From Halorubrum salsamenti (GTDB lineage: Archaea; Halobacteriota; Halobacteria; Halobacteriales; Haloferacaceae), in contig NZ_VCNL01000003.1 of NCBI RefSeq assembly GCF_007671685.1, forward strand, positions 62,001 to 126,000: DNA of 64,000 nt, in the 5' to 3' direction. Below are positions 41,134 to 50,303 of this stretch, one piece after another (position 1 is the first letter of the stretch; the number at the start of each line of letters is the position of its first letter). The notes beneath the pieces are model-generated. The model saw only the letters and a program-made list of their open reading frames with translations, did no database searches and had not been told where the DNA came from. Position numbers and translations under genes: made by a program.

Positions 41134-42261
41134 GTGACGACGCTGGTCATCTGTATCGACCGATCCGGGGCGATCGGGCGGGCCACCAACGTCCCCATGC
41201 CGGTCGCCGGCTGGGAGGCGGTCCGCTCGCTCGTCACGGACGCCGGGCTGAGCGACCCGGAAGACGCCAGCGTCAACTGTCTGCTCGAATCGTTACGAGT
41301 CGCCCGCGACCTCCGAGACGAGCGCGAGGAGGCGGTCGTCGCGGTCGTGTCGGCCGAGAGCGACAGCGCGGTCGGCGCCGACCGCTCCATCGCCGCACAG
41401 CTCGACGACCTCGTGGACCGGTACGACCCCCGGGCCGCGATCGTCGTCGTCGACTCCGCGGAGGACGAGCAGGTGCTTCCGATCGTCGAGTCGCGGATGC
41501 CCGTCGACTCGGTCGACCGCGTGGTGGTCCGGCAGGCCCGCGACATCGAGTCGACCTACTACCTGCTGAAACAGTTCCTCGCCGACGAGCAGCTCCGGTC
41601 GACGATCCTCGTTCCGTTCGGGATCGCCCTCCTGTTGGTGCCGGCGCTGTTCTACTGGTTCTCCGCCGGCGAGGCGGTCGCGGGCGTCGCCGGGCTGCTC
41701 GGGGCCGCGCTCCTGTACAAGGGGCTCGCCATCGACCGGTTCGTCGCGGGGATGCCCGAACGCGTCCGCGAGGCGCTGTACGCCGGCCAGGTGTCGATCG
41801 TGACGTACGTCGTCGCCGGGGGGCTCGCGCTGGTCGGCGGCTTCTTCGGGGTGCTCTCCGCGTCGGAGCTGGGCGAGGCCCCGGCGCTCGTGGGCGCGGT
41901 CGAGTTCGTCTACGCCGCGGTCCCGTGGTTCGCGGTCGCGGGCGTGACCGCGGCGGTCGGGCGGCTGCTCGACGAGCTGATCCGCGACGAGGGGATCCGG
42001 ACGCCCTACCTCAACCTCCCGTTCGTCATCGCCGCGGTCGCCCTCGTCGTCCGCGGGTTCGCCGGCTACTTCCTCGCGCAGGAGGCGATCATCGATCCCT
42101 TCCAGATGGGAGGCGTCGCCGTCAGCCCGGTCCAGCAGCTCGCGGCGTTCATCGTCGGCGGCATCGTGGTCTCGCTCGTGGGCGTCAAGCTCGCGAGCGA
42201 CGTGGGCACGGAGACGCTGGAGGACGTGATCGACGCGGACCGGGAGACGGACGGGGAGTGA
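41134..42261 (+). CDS. DUF373 family membrane protein
   Basis: 375 residues. N-terminal soluble domain with VICIDRSGAIGRATNVPMPVAGWEAV and AAIVVVDSAEDEQVLPIVESRMP, the DUF373 pattern, followed by about seven hydrophobic helices from residue 167. The family is archaea-wide and uncharacterised; the N-terminal part resembles a nucleotide- or sugar-phosphate-binding fold. Start is GTG at 41134; TTTTTATCC lies about 26 bases upstream. Confidence 0.9.
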   Translation: MTTLVICIDRSGAIGRATNVPMPVAGWEAVRSLVTDAGLSDPEDASVNCLLESLRVARDLRDEREEAVVAVVSAESDSAVGADRSIAAQLDDLVDRYDPRAAIVVVDSAEDEQVLPIVESRMPVDSVDRVVVRQARDIESTYYLLKQFLADEQLRSTILVPFGIALLLVPALFYWFSAGEAVAGVAGLLGAALLYKGLAIDRFVAGMPERVREALYAGQVSIVTYVVAGGLALVGGFFGVLSASELGEAPALVGAVEFVYAAVPWFAVAGVTAAVGRLLDELIRDEGIRTPYLNLPFVIAAVALVVRGFAGYFLAQEAIIDPFQMGGVAVSPVQQLAAFIVGGIVVSLVGVKLASDVGTETLEDVIDADRETDGE

Positions 42262-42344
42262 GGCGGGGACGACTCGCCGAGGTGTTCCCGCTGTTCTCCC
42301 GGACGACCGCGCTTCTTTTGTCGGTCGCGGCCGCGTGACTCGCC

Positions 42345-43169
42345 ATGCAGGTTTACGGACTGATCGGGAACCCGGTCGGCCACTCGCTGTCGCCGCCGAT
42401 GCACGAGGCCGGCTACGGGTCGCTCGGGATCGACGCGCGCTACGTGACGTTCGAGCCGGCCCCCGACGACGCCGCCGCGGCGATCGAGGGGGCCGGCGCG
42501 CTCGGGGTCGCCGGGCTCAACGTCACGGTCCCGTTCAAACGGGACGCGCTGGAGGCGGTGGACCCCGCGCCCCTCGCGAAGCGGATCGGCGCGGTCAACA
42601 CGGTCGACTTCGCGCCGGTCCGCGACGGCGACGCCGACCGGCCGCGCGGCCACAACACCGACGCGGCGGGAGTGAAACGCGCGTTTTCTCACCACGGCGT
42701 CGAACTGGACGGGCGGGACGCGGTCGTCGTCGGGGCGGGGGGCGCGGGGCGAGCGGCCGCGTTCGCGCTGGCCGACGCGGGCGCGGCGGTCCACGTCGCG
42801 AACCGCACCGCGGAGCGGGCGGTCGAGCTGGCCGACGCGGTCCCCGACGCGACCGGCGGCGGGCTCGACGACCTCGGCGACCGCGTCGCAGGTGCCGACG
42901 TGCTGGTCAACGCGACAAGCGTCGGGATGGACGAGCCGGAGGCGACCCCGGTGCCCGCCGACTATCTCCACGGCGACCTCGCCGTGCTCGACGCGGTGTA
43001 CGCGCCGATCGAGACCCGGCTCCTGCGGGAGGCGGCCGACGCGGGCGCGACGACGGTCGACGGGGCGTGGATGCTGCTGTTCCAGGGCGTCGAGGCGTTC
43101 GAGATCTGGACCGGCGCCGACGCGCCGGTGGAGGCGATGAACGCGGCGCTGCGGGCGGAGCTGGAGTAG
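42345..43169 (+). CDS. aroE: shikimate dehydrogenase
   Basis: 274 residues. Shikimate-binding motif [22 protein letters not shown], then [12 protein letters not shown] with catalytic Lys, AVNTVDF and [14 protein letters not shown] with the Asp partner; the NADP domain begins [16 protein letters not shown] and has [12 protein letters not shown]-terminal [18 protein letters not shown] closes the active site. Reduces 3-dehydroshikimate in aromatic amino acid synthesis. Confidence 0.97.
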   Translation: MQVYGLIGNPVGHSLSPPMHEAGYGSLGIDARYVTFEPAPDDAAAAIEGAGALGVAGLNVTVPFKRDALEAVDPAPLAKRIGAVNTVDFAPVRDGDADRPRGHNTDAAGVKRAFSHHGVELDGRDAVVVGAGGAGRAAAFALADAGAAVHVANRTAERAVELADAVPDATGGGLDDLGDRVAGADVLVNATSVGMDEPEATPVPADYLHGDLAVLDAVYAPIETRLLREAADAGATTVDGAWMLLFQGVEAFEIWTGADAPVEAMNAALRAELE

Positions 43170-43205
43170 GGAAACGGGCGACGAAAACGGTGGACCGCGA
43201 GCGCC

Positions 43206-43664
43206 TCAGAACAGCGTCGGGCTCGCGAGCAGGCCGGCCGCGACGATGAGCGCGACGGAGAGCCCGGCGGCGCCGTAGAGGAACGGCTTCGCGTCGCGGG
43301 CGGGCTCGCGGAGCTTCCCGGCGTCGACGCCGTCGAGGATCTTCCCGCTGCCGACCTCGACGAGGCCGGTGATCAGGAACCACAGGGCGATCATCGTCAA
43401 CACGAGGTACCCGCGGGCGCTCCCGGTGAGCGACTCGAACGTGTAGAGCGTGCCCGCCATGTGGCCGCCGGAGGCGAGGAACGCGAGCGCGGCGATCCGG
43501 CTGATCCACCGGAGTCGACCGACGATCGAGCCGAGGGCGCCGCCGTCTATCTCGCCGCGGAGCGCGGGCGGAAGCACCGCCAGCGCGACGAACAACACGC
43601 CGCCGGTCCACAGCACCGCGAAGGCGACGTGGACCGACCACATGACCGGGTTGAGAGCGTTCAT
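43206..43664 (-). CDS. CopD-like four-helix membrane protein
   Basis: 152 residues, four hydrophobic helices (about 6-28, 52-72, 80-100, 127-150). WSVHVAFAVLWTGGVLFVALAVLPP and RWISRIAALAFLASGGHMAGTLY resemble the CopD/DUF2269 family with conserved His residues (His12, His68) that may bind heme or copper. Function in haloarchaea not known. Confidence 0.75.
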   Translation of the reverse strand: MNALNPVMWSVHVAFAVLWTGGVLFVALAVLPPALRGEIDGGALGSIVGRLRWISRIAALAFLASGGHMAGTLYTFESLTGSARGYLVLTMIALWFLITGLVEVGSGKILDGVDAGKLREPARDAKPFLYGAAGLSVALIVAAGLLASPTLF

Positions 43665-43803
43665 ACCTCCCGTACGCGCCGGTGATCCTTATAAATCGGC
43701 GAGACGCGGTCGGCGGGTGAGAAGGACGGTCGGCGCGACTGGAAGTGGCGAGATGTCGCGGCGGCGAGGGCTTTTAAATATCCGACGTTCGTATCTGCCG
43801 TCG

Positions 43804-44532
43804 ATGGCCCTACTGCAGAAGATCAAAGAGAAGCTCGGGTTCGGAAGCGGTCCCGCCGAACGCGAGGAAACGGACCCGGAAGTGACCGTCGAGCACGAAC
43901 CGGATCCGGAATCCGAGGCGGAACCGGAATCAGAACCGACGGACGACGCCGACGAAGCGGTCGCCACTGAGACGGAGGCGGCCGCCTCGACCGACTCGCT
44001 GGTCGACGAGGAGGGTGCCGCCGAGGACCCGGCCGAGGCGGCCGAGCCGGCGGAGGCCGCGGGGATCGCTCACGAGGAGATGGCGGACGACGACGGTGAC
44101 GGCGGTGACGACGCCGAGACGGATGCGGACGAGGAGTCCGCCGCCGGCGAGGAATCGGTCGACGACGAGCCCGTCGCTACCGAGACGGAGGCGGCCGCCT
44201 CGACCGACTCGCTGGTCGACGAGGAGGGGACCACAGAGGACCCGGCCGAGGCGGCCGAGCCGGCGGAGGCCGCGGGGATCGCCGATGAAACGGCCGAGGC
44301 CGACACCGAGGCGGACGCGGACGACGACGAGGCGGGCGGAGACGACGGCGAGACCGGCGTCGACGTCGACGAGCTGAAGGGGATCGGGCCGGCCTACGCG
44401 GAGCGGCTCGCCGAGATCGGGATCGAGACCGTCGCGGACCTCGCGGCCGCCGACGCCGAGGCGGTCGCCGAGGGGGCGAGCGTCGGCGAGAAGCGGGCCG
44501 CGACGTGGATCGACCGCGCCAAGGAGTTCTGA
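43804..44532 (+). CDS. helix-hairpin-helix protein with duplicated acidic linker
   Basis: 242 residues. Short basic N-terminus (MALLQKIKEKLGFGSG), a very long Glu/Ala/Asp linker, and a C-terminal helix-hairpin-helix (VDELKGIGPAYAERLAEIGIETVADLAAADAEAV, about residues 188-235), as in DNA-binding and rRNA-associated proteins. The linker contains a 36-residue repeat twice (ETEAAASTDSLVDEEG... then AEAAEPAEAAGIA), starting at about 43960 and 44173. Function unknown; the N-terminal helix could be a membrane or ribosome contact. Confidence 0.75.
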   Translation: MALLQKIKEKLGFGSGPAEREETDPEVTVEHEPDPESEAEPESEPTDDADEAVATETEAAASTDSLVDEEGAAEDPAEAAEPAEAAGIAHEEMADDDGDGGDDAETDADEESAAGEESVDDEPVATETEAAASTDSLVDEEGTTEDPAEAAEPAEAAGIADETAEADTEADADDDEAGGDDGETGVDVDELKGIGPAYAERLAEIGIETVADLAAADAEAVAEGASVGEKRAATWIDRAKEF

Positions 44533-44603
44533 GGTCGCCGACCGCGCCTGTTTCTGAGACGGCCGACCGCAACTGTTTCGTCGACCCCGCCGAACCGGGA
44601 GGC

Positions 44604-44870
44604 ATGCAGCGATCGGTACACACCGGCCGGGCCCGATTCCGCGAGGTCGCCGCCGCGGCGCCCGCGGGTGCCCGGGTTCCGGTCGAGCGCGAGGCCCTCC
44701 CCGACGAGCTGGTCGAGACCGCGCGCACCGAGGACGAGCGCGGGGTCGTGATGGGGGTTCGCCACCGCGAGAGGCCCCACATCGGCGTGCAGTTCCACCC
44801 GGAGAGCGTCCTGACGCCGCGGGGGACGGCGATGGTGGAGCGCTTCGTGGAGGTGTGCGAGGATGGGTGA
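44604..44870 (+). pseudogene. pabB-pabA deletion scar: N-terminus of PabB fused to C-terminus of PabA
   Basis: An 88-residue frame. The C-terminal part (LVETARTEDERGVVMGVRHR, then PHIGVQFHPESVLTPRG) is the last third of a class I glutamine amidotransferase of the PabA/TrpG type, with the catalytic His of VQFHPES but without the Cys nucleophile region. The first about 28 residues (RARFREVAAAAPAGARVPVE) resemble the start of a haloarchaeal PabB/TrpE. Join appears at VPVE|REALPDE. pabC follows directly, and pabB-pabA-pabC is a usual order in haloarchaea. The open frame overlaps pabC by a few bases. No amidotransferase activity expected. Confidence 0.75.
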
Positions 44871-45804
44871 GGAACGGGGTGGAGGCGACGTGGACGGCGC
44901 GGGCGAGGAACGCCGCTACCACGTCGACGGCGAGCTCGTCCCCGCCTCGGACGCGACCGTTTCGGTCGAGGACCGCGGGTTCGCCTACGGCGACGCCGCC
45001 TTCGAGACCCTGCGCGCGTACGGCGGCGACGTGTTCCGGTGGGACGACCACGCGGCGCGGCTCGCGGACACCTGCGAGACGCTCGGGCTCGACCACGGGC
45101 TCGCTGATTCGGACCTGAAGGCCCGGATCGACGAGACGCTCGCGGCCAACGACCTCGCGGACGCGTACGTGAAACTCTCGATAACTCGGGGGGTCCAACC
45201 CGACACACTCGACCCGGGGCCCGAGGTCGACCACACCGTCGTCGTGATCGCGAAGCCGCTCCTCCGCGGCGGCGTCGACTCGGCACCGGTCCACGACGGC
45301 CCCGCCGCGCTCCAGACGACGAAGACCCGCAAACCCTCCTCGCGGGCGCTCCCGGCCGACGCGAAGACGCACAACTACCTCAACGGGATCCTCGCTCGGC
45401 TGGAGCTGCGCGTGACCGGCGCCGACGAGGCGCTCATGCTCGATCCCGAGGGCAACGTCGCCGAGGGAGCGACCTCGAACCTCTTCTTCGCCGACGGCAC
45501 CGCCCTCAAGACGCCCTCGCTCGGCGGGCCGATCCTCCCGGGCGTGACGCGTCGCACCGTGATCGAGATCGCCGGGGAGGAGGGGATTCCGGTCGAGGAG
45601 GGGACGTACGCGCCGGACGCGGTGCGCGAGGCCGACGAGGTGTTTTTGACTAACTCGACGTGGGAGATCCGGCCGGTCGAGACGGTGGACGGTATCGCGG
45701 TCGACGGCGACGGCGAGGGCGTCGAGGGGCCGCTGACCGCGCTGCTCTCGCGACTGTTCGATCGGCGTATCGAGGAGCGGTACTACGACGGCGAGCGGCT
45801 GTAA
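44863..45804 (+). CDS. pabC: aminotransferase class IV, aminodeoxychorismate lyase-type
   Basis: 313 residues of the fold-type IV PLP enzymes. Start MGEERGGGDVDGAGEERRYHV, then VSVEDRGFAYGDAAFETLRAYGG, the catalytic lysine Lys168 in ADAKTHNYLNGIL, and EGNVAEGATSNLFFADG with the phosphate-binding loop. In the folate and p-aminobenzoate context it would release pyruvate from aminodeoxychorismate, but a branched-chain or D-amino acid aminotransferase role is possible. With pabB and most of pabA lost from this locus, its substrate must come from elsewhere or it acts otherwise. Confidence 0.85.
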   Translation: MGEERGGGDVDGAGEERRYHVDGELVPASDATVSVEDRGFAYGDAAFETLRAYGGDVFRWDDHAARLADTCETLGLDHGLADSDLKARIDETLAANDLADAYVKLSITRGVQPDTLDPGPEVDHTVVVIAKPLLRGGVDSAPVHDGPAALQTTKTRKPSSRALPADAKTHNYLNGILARLELRVTGADEALMLDPEGNVAEGATSNLFFADGTALKTPSLGGPILPGVTRRTVIEIAGEEGIPVEEGTYAPDAVREADEVFLTNSTWEIRPVETVDGIAVDGDGEGVEGPLTALLSRLFDRRIEERYYDGERL

Positions 45805-45875
45805 GGGGTTTTTGAGTGGGTGTTCGACGCGGGCGGGACCTGTATCGACCATCTATATGTAGTCGTCGCGCTCGA

Positions 45876-46126
45876 CGGGACGGTCAAGAACACCGTTAGA
45901 GTCCCAGCCACTCGCTTATAAGTAGCTGACTGCGGATCGCCGGTGAACACCGCCAAAGCCTCACCGGCTGCCCCTTTGAGTCCCACCCGCACCGCTCAGC
46001 ACCTCACGCCTCCCCAGCCTTGCCGCTCGCGCTTAAAAGCGCTCGCGGCGTCCCTCGCACGGGCTCCTCGTGGCCGCCGAGGGCGGCCACTCGGAGGCGT
46101 GCGCCACCGCAGCGTTGTTTATAAGG
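45876..46126. repeat. dispersed modular intergenic repeat, copy D
   Basis: In the 326-base gap 45805-46130. Degenerate left module (GTCAAGAACACCGTTAGAG, TCCCAGCCACTCGC), then TTATAAGTAGCTGAC at 45916, GGTGAACACCGCCAAAGCC, GGCTGCCCCTTTGAGTCCCA, CACGCCTCCCCAGCC, a GCGCTTAAAAGCGC hairpin (46029-46042), GGCGTCCCTCGCAC, a 9-bp-stem hairpin with GAG loop at 46070-46090, GAGGCGTGCGCCACCGCA and TTATAAG at 46119. Close to the stop of the KDG kinase gene, so the right terminus may affect its 3' end. Confidence 0.85.
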
Positions 46127-46130
46127 GTCG

Positions 46131-47087
46131 CTACCGGTCGATCCCGCTCGGGCCGTCGACGACGCTCTCGACGTCGCCGGGCGTGATCACCGCGAGGTCG
46201 CCGTCGACGGTGCGCTTCAGGGCGGCGGCCGCGGCCGCCCACTCCAGCGAATCGGCCACGCTGCCCCCGTCGATCCGCTTCGCGAGGTAGCCGGCGACGA
46301 ACGCGTCGCCGGTGCCGATCGCGTCGTAGGTGTCGGCCTCGAAGACGCCCTGCTCGTACACCTCGCCGTCGCGGAGCGCGACCGCCCCCTCCGTGCCGCG
46401 GGTGACGACCACCGTCTCGAAGCCGAACGCGGACGCGAGCCCGTGAGCGATCTCGACCGCGTCGCCCTCGCGGCCAAGCACCTCGCGGGCGTCTCGCCGG
46501 GGGACGAACAGGGTGTCGACGTGTTCGAAGAGGTCCTCGTAGGCGGCGCGGGCGGTCTCCGGCTCCCAGAGCTTCGCCCGGTAGTTGAGGTCGAACGAGC
46601 GCGTCGCGCCGGCCTCGCCGGCGGCGCGGAGGAGGGCCGTCGTCGTCTCCGCGGCCCGCTCCGAGAGCGCGGGCGTGATCCCGGTCGTGTGGAAGCGCTC
46701 GGCCGCCTCCAGCGCCCCGGTCGGCAGCTCCGCGGGCGTGACCGTCGTGATCGCGGCGTCCGTGCGGTCGTAGATCACGTTCGTTCCGCGCGGCTCGCCG
46801 CCGTGTTCGAGGTAGTACGTGCCCAGTCGGCTCGTCTCGGGGTCGGCCCACGCCACTCCCGTCCGGACGCCGTGGCTCCGGAGCTCGCCGACGATTCGAC
46901 GACCGAGCGGCGACTCCGGGAGCTTCGAGAACCAGACGGCGTCGGCGCCGAGCCGCGCGGCGCCGACCGCGACGTTGCTCTCCGCGCCGCCCGCCTGCAC
47001 GTCGAGGGCCTCGGTGGTCTCCAGCCGCTCGCCGCGCGGCGGCGAGAGTCGGAGCATCGTCTCGCCGAACGTCACGAGGTCCGTCAC
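46131..47087 (-). CDS. kdgK: PfkB-family sugar kinase, 2-keto-3-deoxygluconate kinase type
   Basis: 318 residues from GTG 47087 ([22 protein letters not shown]). Ribokinase-like: [42 protein letters not shown] and the catalytic-base motif [17 protein letters not shown], with GxGD. It most resembles haloarchaeal KDG kinases of the semiphosphorylative Entner-Doudoroff pathway; phosphorylation of fructose or ribose is also possible. A second GTG at 47096 is in frame. Not clustered with the TrmB/amylase genes, but metabolically linked. Confidence 0.88.
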   Translation of the reverse strand: MTDLVTFGETMLRLSPPRGERLETTEALDVQAGGAESNVAVGAARLGADAVWFSKLPESPLGRRIVGELRSHGVRTGVAWADPETSRLGTYYLEHGGEPRGTNVIYDRTDAAITTVTPAELPTGALEAAERFHTTGITPALSERAAETTTALLRAAGEAGATRSFDLNYRAKLWEPETARAAYEDLFEHVDTLFVPRRDAREVLGREGDAVEIAHGLASAFGFETVVVTRGTEGAVALRDGEVYEQGVFEADTYDAIGTGDAFVAGYLAKRIDGGSVADSLEWAAAAAALKRTVDGDLAVITPGDVESVVDGPSGIDR

Positions 47088-47269
47088 GCCGACCACCTCG
47101 CCGACGCAGCCGTCGCGGTCGCCGCGATCCGTGCGGTCCCTGCGGTCGCTGCGGTGTGCATATCGAAGCGTCGGCGAGGGAGTACAAAAGGACTCGCGAT
47201 CGGCGGCGAGGCGATCGACGCGGGAGCGACGAAAGCCCTCGGACTCCCCGGACCGCACAGGCCTGCCGA

Positions 47270-48328
47270 CTACCCCTCCGAGCCGTCGACCGCGTCGTCG
47301 AGAGGCGTGGTCGGGAACAGCGCGTCGACGTCCGGCTCCGGATCGACCAGTCGGTAGGCGGTCCCGTCGGACTCGACGACGCCGGCGTCCGCGAGGTGGT
47401 CGAGGTGCGCGAACGCCTCGCCGGGACCGTGGAGGACGTGGATCTCCGAGAGCTCGCCGAACAGCGCGGCCGAGACCTCCCACGCGGTCGCCGGTCCCCC
47501 GCCGGCGAGAACGTCGAGCACCCGTCGGGTGCGGTGCCGGTGGTGGTCGAGGATCGTCGCGGCCCGCCGGCTCGGGTCGTCGATCCGCTCGCGGTGGCCC
47601 GGGTGGGCCGCGTCGAAGTCGCGTGCGACGATCCGCGCGAGGCTCTCGGCGTAGGCGGCGAGCGCCCCCTTGACGCGAACGTCCGCGCCGCCGACGTTCG
47701 GGGTGTACCTCGGGAGGAGCGCGTCGCCGGCGAACAGCTCCTCGCCGGGACCGGCGCGACCCCGGTCGGAACCGACCGGCTCGTGGTCAGGGGCCTCGCG
47801 AGGGTCGAAGGCGAACCCGGTGAGCCCGGCGGTGTGACCCGGCAGATGGACCGCTTCGAGGGCGACGCCGCCGGCGTCGATCGCGTCGCCGTCGGCGAAC
47901 GTCGTCACGTCGGCGGGTCTGCCGCTGAGATCGGCGCTCACCGCGTCGAAGTAGGCGGTCAGCCGCTCCCGGTCGGGCTCGGGCATCCCCCACCGGTCGA
48001 ACGTCTCGCGCTGGAGGTCGCGGTCGAGGAACAGCGGCGACTCGGTGCCGTCGACGAGCGACACGTCCGCCTCGTGGACGTACACGTCGGCGTCGCCCTC
48101 GGCCTGAATCTCGCCGGCCAGCCCCGCGTGGTCGGGGTGCCAGTGGGTGAGCGCGATCGCGTCGACGTCGGCGAACGCGACCCCGTGCTCGGCGAGGCCG
48201 GCCTCCAGCTCCGCGCGCACGTCCGGGAGCGCGACGCCGGTGTCGACGAGCGCGGTCGTCTCGCCGTCGAGCAGGTACGCGTCGTTCTCGCCCTCGAAGA
48301 CGGTGTTGCCGAGCTGGATCCGTTTCAC
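47270..48328 (-). CDS. metallo-beta-lactamase fold hydrolase
   Basis: 352 residues. HxHxDH motif in [19 protein letters not shown], further metal ligands in [29 protein letters not shown] and [10 protein letters not shown]. The C-terminal 80 residues contain a winged-helix-like part ([27 protein letters not shown]), as in the human LACTB2-like group. GTG start at 48328; the frame extends upstream only in low-complexity sequence. Substrate unknown. Confidence 0.88.
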   Translation of the reverse strand: MKRIQLGNTVFEGENDAYLLDGETTALVDTGVALPDVRAELEAGLAEHGVAFADVDAIALTHWHPDHAGLAGEIQAEGDADVYVHEADVSLVDGTESPLFLDRDLQRETFDRWGMPEPDRERLTAYFDAVSADLSGRPADVTTFADGDAIDAGGVALEAVHLPGHTAGLTGFAFDPREAPDHEPVGSDRGRAGPGEELFAGDALLPRYTPNVGGADVRVKGALAAYAESLARIVARDFDAAHPGHRERIDDPSRRAATILDHHRHRTRRVLDVLAGGGPATAWEVSAALFGELSEIHVLHGPGEAFAHLDHLADAGVVESDGTAYRLVDPEPDVDALFPTTPLDDAVDGSEG

Positions 48329-48416
48329 ACGGGAGGGTCGTCGGGAGCCCTTTTGAGGGTTGCCACCGCGGAAGGCAGAGCGGTGAGCGCGGGGACGGTG
48401 TCGACCCGGGGAGCGC

Positions 48417-49454
48417 TCAGTCGGTCGCGTCGACCCCGGTGAACTCGAACCGGGCGCCGCCGCCCGCGGCGTCGGTGACGCGAACGTCCCAGCCGTGAGC
48501 CGCCGCGACGGTCTCGACGATTTCGAGGCCGAACCCGGTCCCGTCCTCGTTCGTGGAGTACCCCGTCTCGAACACCGTCTCGCGGTCGCTCTCGGGGATT
48601 CCCGGGCCGTCGTCGGCGACGTAGAAGCCGCCGTCGACACCGCCGACGGTCACGGTGACATCGTCGCCCGCGTGCTCGACCGCGTTTCGCATGAGGTTCT
48701 CGAAGAGCTGTCTGAGCCGGCTCCGGTCCGCGCTGACCGCGCGATCGGTCTCGACCCGAAGCGAGGCCGCCGCGGTCTCGACGCCCTCCCAGCACGCCTC
48801 CGCGAGCTCGCGGAGGGGAACCCGCTCCGTCTCCTCGACCCCCTCGCCGTCGCGGGCGAGCGTCAGGAGGTCGTCGATGAGCGTCTCCATCCGGTCGTGG
48901 GCGTCGGCGACGGCGTCGAGGTGCTCGGAGTCGTGCGCTTCGCGGGCGATGTCCAACCGCCCCTGCGCGACGTTGAGGGGGTTCCGGAGGTCGTGCGAGA
49001 CGATGCTGGCGAACTCCTCGAGCCGTTCGTTGTTCTCTCGAAGCGCCTCCTCGCGCCGCTTTCGCTCGCGAACGTCTCGGATGACACCGACGCGGTCGAG
49101 GTCGGACGCCCCGTCCCCGTTCTGCCCGTCCACGAGCCGATTGAACCGCATCTCCACCGGGAATCGGTCGCCGTCCGCGGTGAGGAACTCGTACTCGACC
49201 GCGCCGGTCTCCCGCTCTCCGGCTTCGATCTCGCGGCGGATCCGTCTGGCCTTCGCCGCGGCCTCCTCGGTCACCCAGTCGTAGATGTCCGTTCCGATCA
49301 GCTCCTCGCGGCTCACGCCCTTCATCTCGGCGTAGCGATCGTTGACGTACGCGATGGTCCCGTCGGGACGCACGGCGTAGACGGCGTCGTCGAGCGAGTC
49401 GAGGATCGTCTCGTACCGCCGTAACTCCCTGTCCCGGGGTGACCGTTCCGTCAT
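48417..49454 (-). CDS. PAS-domain sensor histidine kinase
   Basis: 345 residues, no membrane helix, so a cytoplasmic sensor. PAS domain at residues about 13-130 (ILDSLDDAVYAVRPDGTIAYVNDRYAEMKGVS and the PAC part VGVIRDVRERKRREEALREN). HisKA with the phosphorylatable His in FASIVSHDLRNPLNVAQGRL, then HATPase: N box FENLMRNAVEHAG, G1 YVADDGPGIP, F box VFETGYS and G2 GTGFGLEIV. Signal unknown. No response regulator gene is adjacent, which is common in haloarchaea. Confidence 0.93.
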   Translation of the reverse strand: MTERSPRDRELRRYETILDSLDDAVYAVRPDGTIAYVNDRYAEMKGVSREELIGTDIYDWVTEEAAAKARRIRREIEAGERETGAVEYEFLTADGDRFPVEMRFNRLVDGQNGDGASDLDRVGVIRDVRERKRREEALRENNERLEEFASIVSHDLRNPLNVAQGRLDIAREAHDSEHLDAVADAHDRMETLIDDLLTLARDGEGVEETERVPLRELAEACWEGVETAAASLRVETDRAVSADRSRLRQLFENLMRNAVEHAGDDVTVTVGGVDGGFYVADDGPGIPESDRETVFETGYSTNEDGTGFGLEIVETVAAAHGWDVRVTDAAGGGARFEFTGVDATD

Positions 49455-49642
49455 AGCTTCTCTTGTGCGTTCGTTTCAACTGTGCAGTAATAAATGGGCC
49501 GTCGTGGCCGTCGCTTGCGTGGCCGGACGGGACGTCGCGCTGTCGCTCGCGCGCTCGTCCCTCGATCGCTCGTCTCACCGGAAACAGCGCGATTCCCGCG
49601 CGGATCCGGTGTGTTTTCGTCGCCTCACGCCGATGATACCGC

Positions 49643-50020
49643 ATGGAGTACCAACCGGGCGTGTGCAACATCGGACCGGCCCAACAGCGACGGCGGCTCC
49701 TCCTCGGCGTCGGGTCGCTGCTGCTCGCGGCCGTCACCGTCGCCGCGATCCTCGCGATGGGGTGGCCGCGCTGGACGCTGATCGCCTCGCTGTTCCCGCT
49801 GTACGGCGCCGCGATGGGGTACTTCCAGTACCGCGAGCGGTTCTGCGTCGGCTTCGCCGGGATCGGCGTCTTCGACGTCGGCGGGGGGACCCAAGAAGTG
49901 GCCAACGAGGAAGCGCTCGAAGCGGACCGACGGCGCGCGGTGCGGCTGAACACGAAGTCGCTGGCCGTCGGCGCGGTCGGATCGCTGGTGATCTACGGCG
50001 TGTCGCTCGCGGTTTTGTAG
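49643..50020 (+). CDS. small membrane protein of unknown function
   Basis: 125 residues with hydrophobic helices at about 20-40, 45-60 and 107-124. Conserved-looking start MEYQPGVCNIGPAQQRRRLLLGVGS with a Cys and basic stretch before the first helix, and FCVGFAGIGVFDVG in the loop. Family members occur in bacteria and archaea but the function is not known to me. Own start region A/T-poor; a TGATACCGC lies just before the ATG. Confidence 0.7.
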   Translation: MEYQPGVCNIGPAQQRRRLLLGVGSLLLAAVTVAAILAMGWPRWTLIASLFPLYGAAMGYFQYRERFCVGFAGIGVFDVGGGTQEVANEEALEADRRRAVRLNTKSLAVGAVGSLVIYGVSLAVL

Positions 50021-50035
50021 GGGGCTGTCCAGTCG

Positions 50036-50208
50036 TAGATCGGCGGTGACCACCTCCAAAGCCCCAGCCGCGACGACTCGCGCTTAAAAGCGCTTGCGGC
50101 GTCCCCCGCACGCGCTCTCGCCGGCGGCTTCGCCGCCGGCTGTCAGAGGGACCTTCGGTCCCTCACTACTCGCGCCCGGTGGGCGCTCGGAGGCGCGCGC
50201 CACCGCAC
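50036..50208. repeat. dispersed modular intergenic repeat, copy E
   Basis: In the 283-base gap before purL. GGCGGTGACCACCTCCAAAG plus CCCCAGCCGCGACGACTCG, a GCGCTTAAAAGCGC hairpin (50080-50093) shared with copy D, GGCGTCCCCCGCACGCGC, then three hairpins in a row: 50120-50140 (9-base stems around TTC), 50146-50164 (8-base stems around TTC) and 50172-50186 (GCGCCC/GGGCGC), followed by GGCGCGCGCCACCGCA. No terminal TTATAA. Confidence 0.8.
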
Positions 50209-50303
50209 AGCACCCCGATCCACGTCGCCGTCGAAGTCGCTTCTGACCACACGAACGTGCACATAGAAAAGCATTAGAACCGTCTCGATAACCACGTAAG
50301 TGA

